Positions 5,624 to 7,313 of a DNA stretch of 7,313 bases are shown in pieces. A program made the position numbers and the translations under genes. The stretch's first letter is position 1. Each line of letters starts with the position of its first letter. Location of the stretch: assembly GCA_021803845.1 (NCBI GenBank), contig JAJZLA010000070.1, forward strand, positions 1 to 7,313. The letters run 5' to 3'. Origin of the DNA: a bacterium (GTDB lineage Bacteria > SZUA-79 > Acidulodesulfobacterales > Acidulodesulfobacteraceae). Below the pieces are notes generated by a model. That model ran no database searches. It was not told where the DNA came from and worked only from the letters and a program-made list of their open reading frames with translations.

Positions 5624-6368
5624 AAAGTTTCGACCTATTTTCTTTGAAATATTTTCCCCTTAAAGCCTCTCCGACTATTAAAACCGCCATATTTTTGACG
5701 GAAAATTCCCCTGCTTTTTTAACTACGTCTTTCAATTCGCAATTTATTAAAATCTGGCTTTTAAGCGATACGTCTTTAGCAATCAGACAAGGCGTATTTT
5801 CCGGATAATATTCCTTTAAATCCCCGACTACGCCGTCGATTAATCCGAAGCTCAGATATATGGCCATCGTAGCCTTATGGCTCGCAAGGCTCTTTATATC
5901 CTGTCCGTCCGGCAGTTTTCCCGTTCTGCCTTCTCCTCTGCAAAATATTACCGTTTGCGAAACATCCGGCAATGTCATAATAGAATTATTTGCGGCGCTT
6001 GCGGCAAAGGCGGCGGTAACCCCCGGTATGATTTCATATTTTATCACCATTTCGTCCAGATAATTCATTTGTTCGTTTATAGCTGAATATATTGAGGAAT
6101 CTCCGGCATGAAGAACGGATATAATATTTGGCTTCAATCCTATAAGATTCTCAAGCCTTTCCTTAATCTGCTCAAAATTAAGGATTTTCATGTCTATTAA
6201 CTCCGCGCCCTTTTTTATAACCTTTAACATCCCGGGATTAATCAAAGAGCCGGCATAAAAAACTGCGTCGGATTTTTTTAATATTTTAGCGGCTTTTACC
6301 GTTAAAAGTTCCGGGTCGCCGGGACCAGCCGATACAAAATATATTTTAGTTCCTATTGATTTGCCCAT
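5574..6368 (-). CDS. cbiF: Cobalt-precorrin-4 C11-methyltransferase
   Basis: CbiF (CobM in the aerobic route) transfers a methyl group from SAM to C11 of cobalt-precorrin-4, giving cobalt-precorrin-5A, the substrate of the next gene's product CbiG. The 264 residues carry the family motifs in order: SAGPGDPELLTVK (13-25), YAGSL (38-42), HAGDSSIYSAINEQM (87-101), PGVTAAFAASAA (115-126), LPDVSQTVI (133-141), GRTG (147-150), ILIVGEAL within 228-236, and the typical end SKLYDKSFSHGFR (246-258). The third motif usually reads HSGDPSLYGA, so Pro and Gly are replaced by Ser here. Length is normal. The start lies 1 bp after the cbiL stop; the nearest AGGGG is about 13 nt upstream, so translation may depend on coupling to cbiL. 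The 3' end overlaps cbiG. Confidence 0.94.
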   Translation of the reverse strand: MGKSIGTKIYFVSAGPGDPELLTVKAAKILKKSDAVFYAGSLINPGMLKVIKKGAELIDMKILNFEQIKERLENLIGLKPNIISVLHAGDSSIYSAINEQMNYLDEMVIKYEIIPGVTAAFAASAANNSIMTLPDVSQTVIFCRGEGRTGKLPDGQDIKSLASHKATMAIYLSFGLIDGVVGDLKEYYPENTPCLIAKDVSLKSQILINCELKDVVKKAGEFSVKNMAVLIVGEALRGKYFKENRSKLYDKSFSHGFRNGGNTV

Positions 6369-6369
6369 A

Positions 6370-7134
6370 TTATACGAAAACCCCTATAAGAATCGAAAAG
6401 TAATCGTAGTTCCGTTCTTTCTTTTCCGCAAAATCATTTATAAGCGCTGACTTCTCTATTAAATAAAGTTTAAGCATTCCTTCTTCCAATTGCCTGCCGC
6501 ATAGCCCGTTAAACGCTTTTAAAATCTCTTTTACGTAACCGCCCGCTTTCATAAAGACTATAACCTGAGGCTTAGAAATCTTATCCGAGATAAACTCTAT
6601 TTCTTTTTCTATTTCGGTTAAATCTTTTTTCACGGGAACCGATATTAAAACCGAACTGTTTTTAATAATATACGGTTCCTCTATTAATCCTAAAGAATAA
6701 TGAAAGGAAGAAACGCCGTTTACTATCCTTATGTTTATGCCGTTACCCTCGCGATTTAAAGCTTCCATGATAGCATTGTACAGTCCCCAGTATGTGCTGT
6801 AAAACATAGGGTCGCCCAGCGTAACGTAAGAACAGACGCCGTCTTTGAGCTTTTCTATTATTTTAACGGCATTTTCCCCATATAAATCTTTATTTCTTCC
6901 CTTTGAGAGTTTCATTTCTACTTCTAAAGGAATAAGCCTGTTTTCGGGAAAATCCGATATTCCGGCAAATTTAAGGGCACTTTTTATAACATCGTAAGCT
7001 ATTCTATTTTTCCCTCCGCAAACGTCTGGATAAAATATAAAATCGCTTTTGATGAGCGCATTAACCGCCTTTACCGTTATCAGTTCAGGGTCTCCGGGAC
7101 CTACTCCTACGATAAATAATTCTTTTTCAATCAT
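6370..7134 (-). CDS. cbiL: Cobalt-factor II C20-methyltransferase
   Basis: CbiL (CobI) methylates C20 of cobalt-factor II, making cobalt-factor III, the substrate of CbiH encoded three genes later. Of its 254 residues, VGVGPGDPELITVKA (9-23) is the SAM-binding start, followed by FIFYP (32-36), TLGDPMFYSTYWGLY (105-119) and VNGVSSFHYSLG (138-149). The GDP-YST motif separates CbiL from CbiF and CbiH. The fourth motif normally begins PG-SSF; here Asn replaces Pro. The long insert between the first and second motifs (37-100) is usual for CbiL. The ATG sits in ATGATTGA, where the stop of an upstream frame overlaps it, suggesting translational coupling; the ribosome site (CGGGGAAA) is weak. It is the first complete gene of the operon in the window. 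Confidence 0.93.
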   Translation of the reverse strand: MIEKELFIVGVGPGDPELITVKAVNALIKSDFIFYPDVCGGKNRIAYDVIKSALKFAGISDFPENRLIPLEVEMKLSKGRNKDLYGENAVKIIEKLKDGVCSYVTLGDPMFYSTYWGLYNAIMEALNREGNGINIRIVNGVSSFHYSLGLIEEPYIIKNSSVLISVPVKKDLTEIEKEIEFISDKISKPQVIVFMKAGGYVKEILKAFNGLCGRQLEEGMLKLYLIEKSALINDFAEKKERNYDYFSILIGVFV

Positions 7135-7306
7135 TTTCGGTTTTCCCCGGACTTTCTATATTTATATCGTCATGAGAATTTTCCGCATTTTCTTTTTTAC
7201 CGGTTTCAATAGTTTTATTTCTTATTTTCACGTTTGGTATATCCGCATTATGTTCCCGTTCTATTTTGAAAGTAAGTGCTCTGCCGCTGGCGGAGGGAGC
7301 AAGGAT
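7127..7306 (-). pseudogene. 3' end of an upstream gene, frame broken near the window edge
   Basis: One minus-strand frame runs 59 codons from just after a TAA (7307-7309) to a TGA that overlaps the cbiL start by 8 bp. The first 20 or so codons cover a GC-rich hairpin element. After it the reading is charged and Lys/Glu/Asn-rich (KIRNKTIETGKKENAENSH and onward) with the base usage of the neighbours. No ATG or TTG start is present; the only in-frame GTG lies about 25 codons in. The stop/start overlap with cbiL argues that a real gene ends here. Its frame seems to have been altered by the hairpin element, or by a sequence error. In such operons cbiD, cbiC or cbiET would be typical neighbours, but too little remains to tell. 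Confidence 0.3.
7278..7300. repeat. REP-like GC-rich hairpin element
   Basis: Inner arms CCG and CGG enclose CTGG, and outer arms GCTCT and GGGAGC pair with one bulge. The element is far richer in G+C than the surrounding DNA and lies where the upstream reading frame is disturbed. Its end at the window edge is not seen. It looks like a dispersed palindromic repeat, but only one copy is in this window. It has no T-run. Confidence 0.5.
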
Positions 7307-7313
7307 TTAAGAA

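Noticed and set aside
7250..7313. Plus-strand ORF starting MFPFYF and running off the right edge
   Set aside because: It reads through the GC-rich hairpin, has no ribosome site, and points against the operon; too short to judge.

Overview
The window is AT-rich DNA from a bacterium. Its proteins are rich in Lys, Ile and Asn, and most start codons follow recognisable Shine-Dalgarno sequences. The right two thirds carry genes of the oxygen-independent (cobalt-early) cobalamin pathway. This is shown by a full-length CbiG next to CbiL, CbiF and CbiH, so an anaerobe or facultative anaerobe is likely. Nothing here fixes the taxon.

Left region (1-1064) looks like accessory, rearranged DNA. A DUF29-family gene runs on the minus strand behind a good sigma-70-type promoter. 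The last 42 bases of that gene plus 8 bases beyond it recur exactly, in inverted orientation, upstream of the gene (1-50 versus 533-582). Just past the right arm lies a plus-strand segment with more C/G at third codon positions. It holds an unrecognised 115-residue, helix-rich ORF whose start sits inside a 29-bp palindrome (637-665). Behind it is a 16-codon remnant of a phage-type small gene. I read this as a decayed mobile or phage fragment next to a duplication breakpoint.

Middle region (1065-2300) has a minus-strand gene for a two-helix membrane protein with a soluble C-terminal domain. Its promoter has an extended -10 element, and a perfect 20-bp palindrome covers the -35 position, as expected for an operator. 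Next is a 75-residue membrane protein that is probably the last gene of the operon to its right.

Right region (2073-7313) is read entirely on the minus strand in the order [3' end of an upstream gene] - cbiL - cbiF - cbiG - cbiH - UDP-glucuronate decarboxylase - small membrane protein. Genes overlap or lie 1-34 bp apart, except for 190 bp between cbiG and cbiH that carries two inverted copies of a dispersed ATTCCCGC/GCGGGAAT repeat. CbiL, CbiH, CbiF and CbiG would carry out four consecutive corrin-ring steps: C20 methylation, C17 methylation with ring contraction, C11 methylation and lactone opening. The decarboxylase makes UDP-xylose and has no obvious link to corrin synthesis; it may simply share the transcript. 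No cobalamin riboswitch is seen, so control of the operon must lie upstream of the window.

I found no CRISPR array, tRNA, rRNA, intact transposase or defence system. The most interesting structures are the 50-bp inverted repeat at the left edge, the palindrome over the start of the 115-residue ORF, the operator-like palindrome at 1946-1965, and the hairpin element breaking the reading frame upstream of cbiL.
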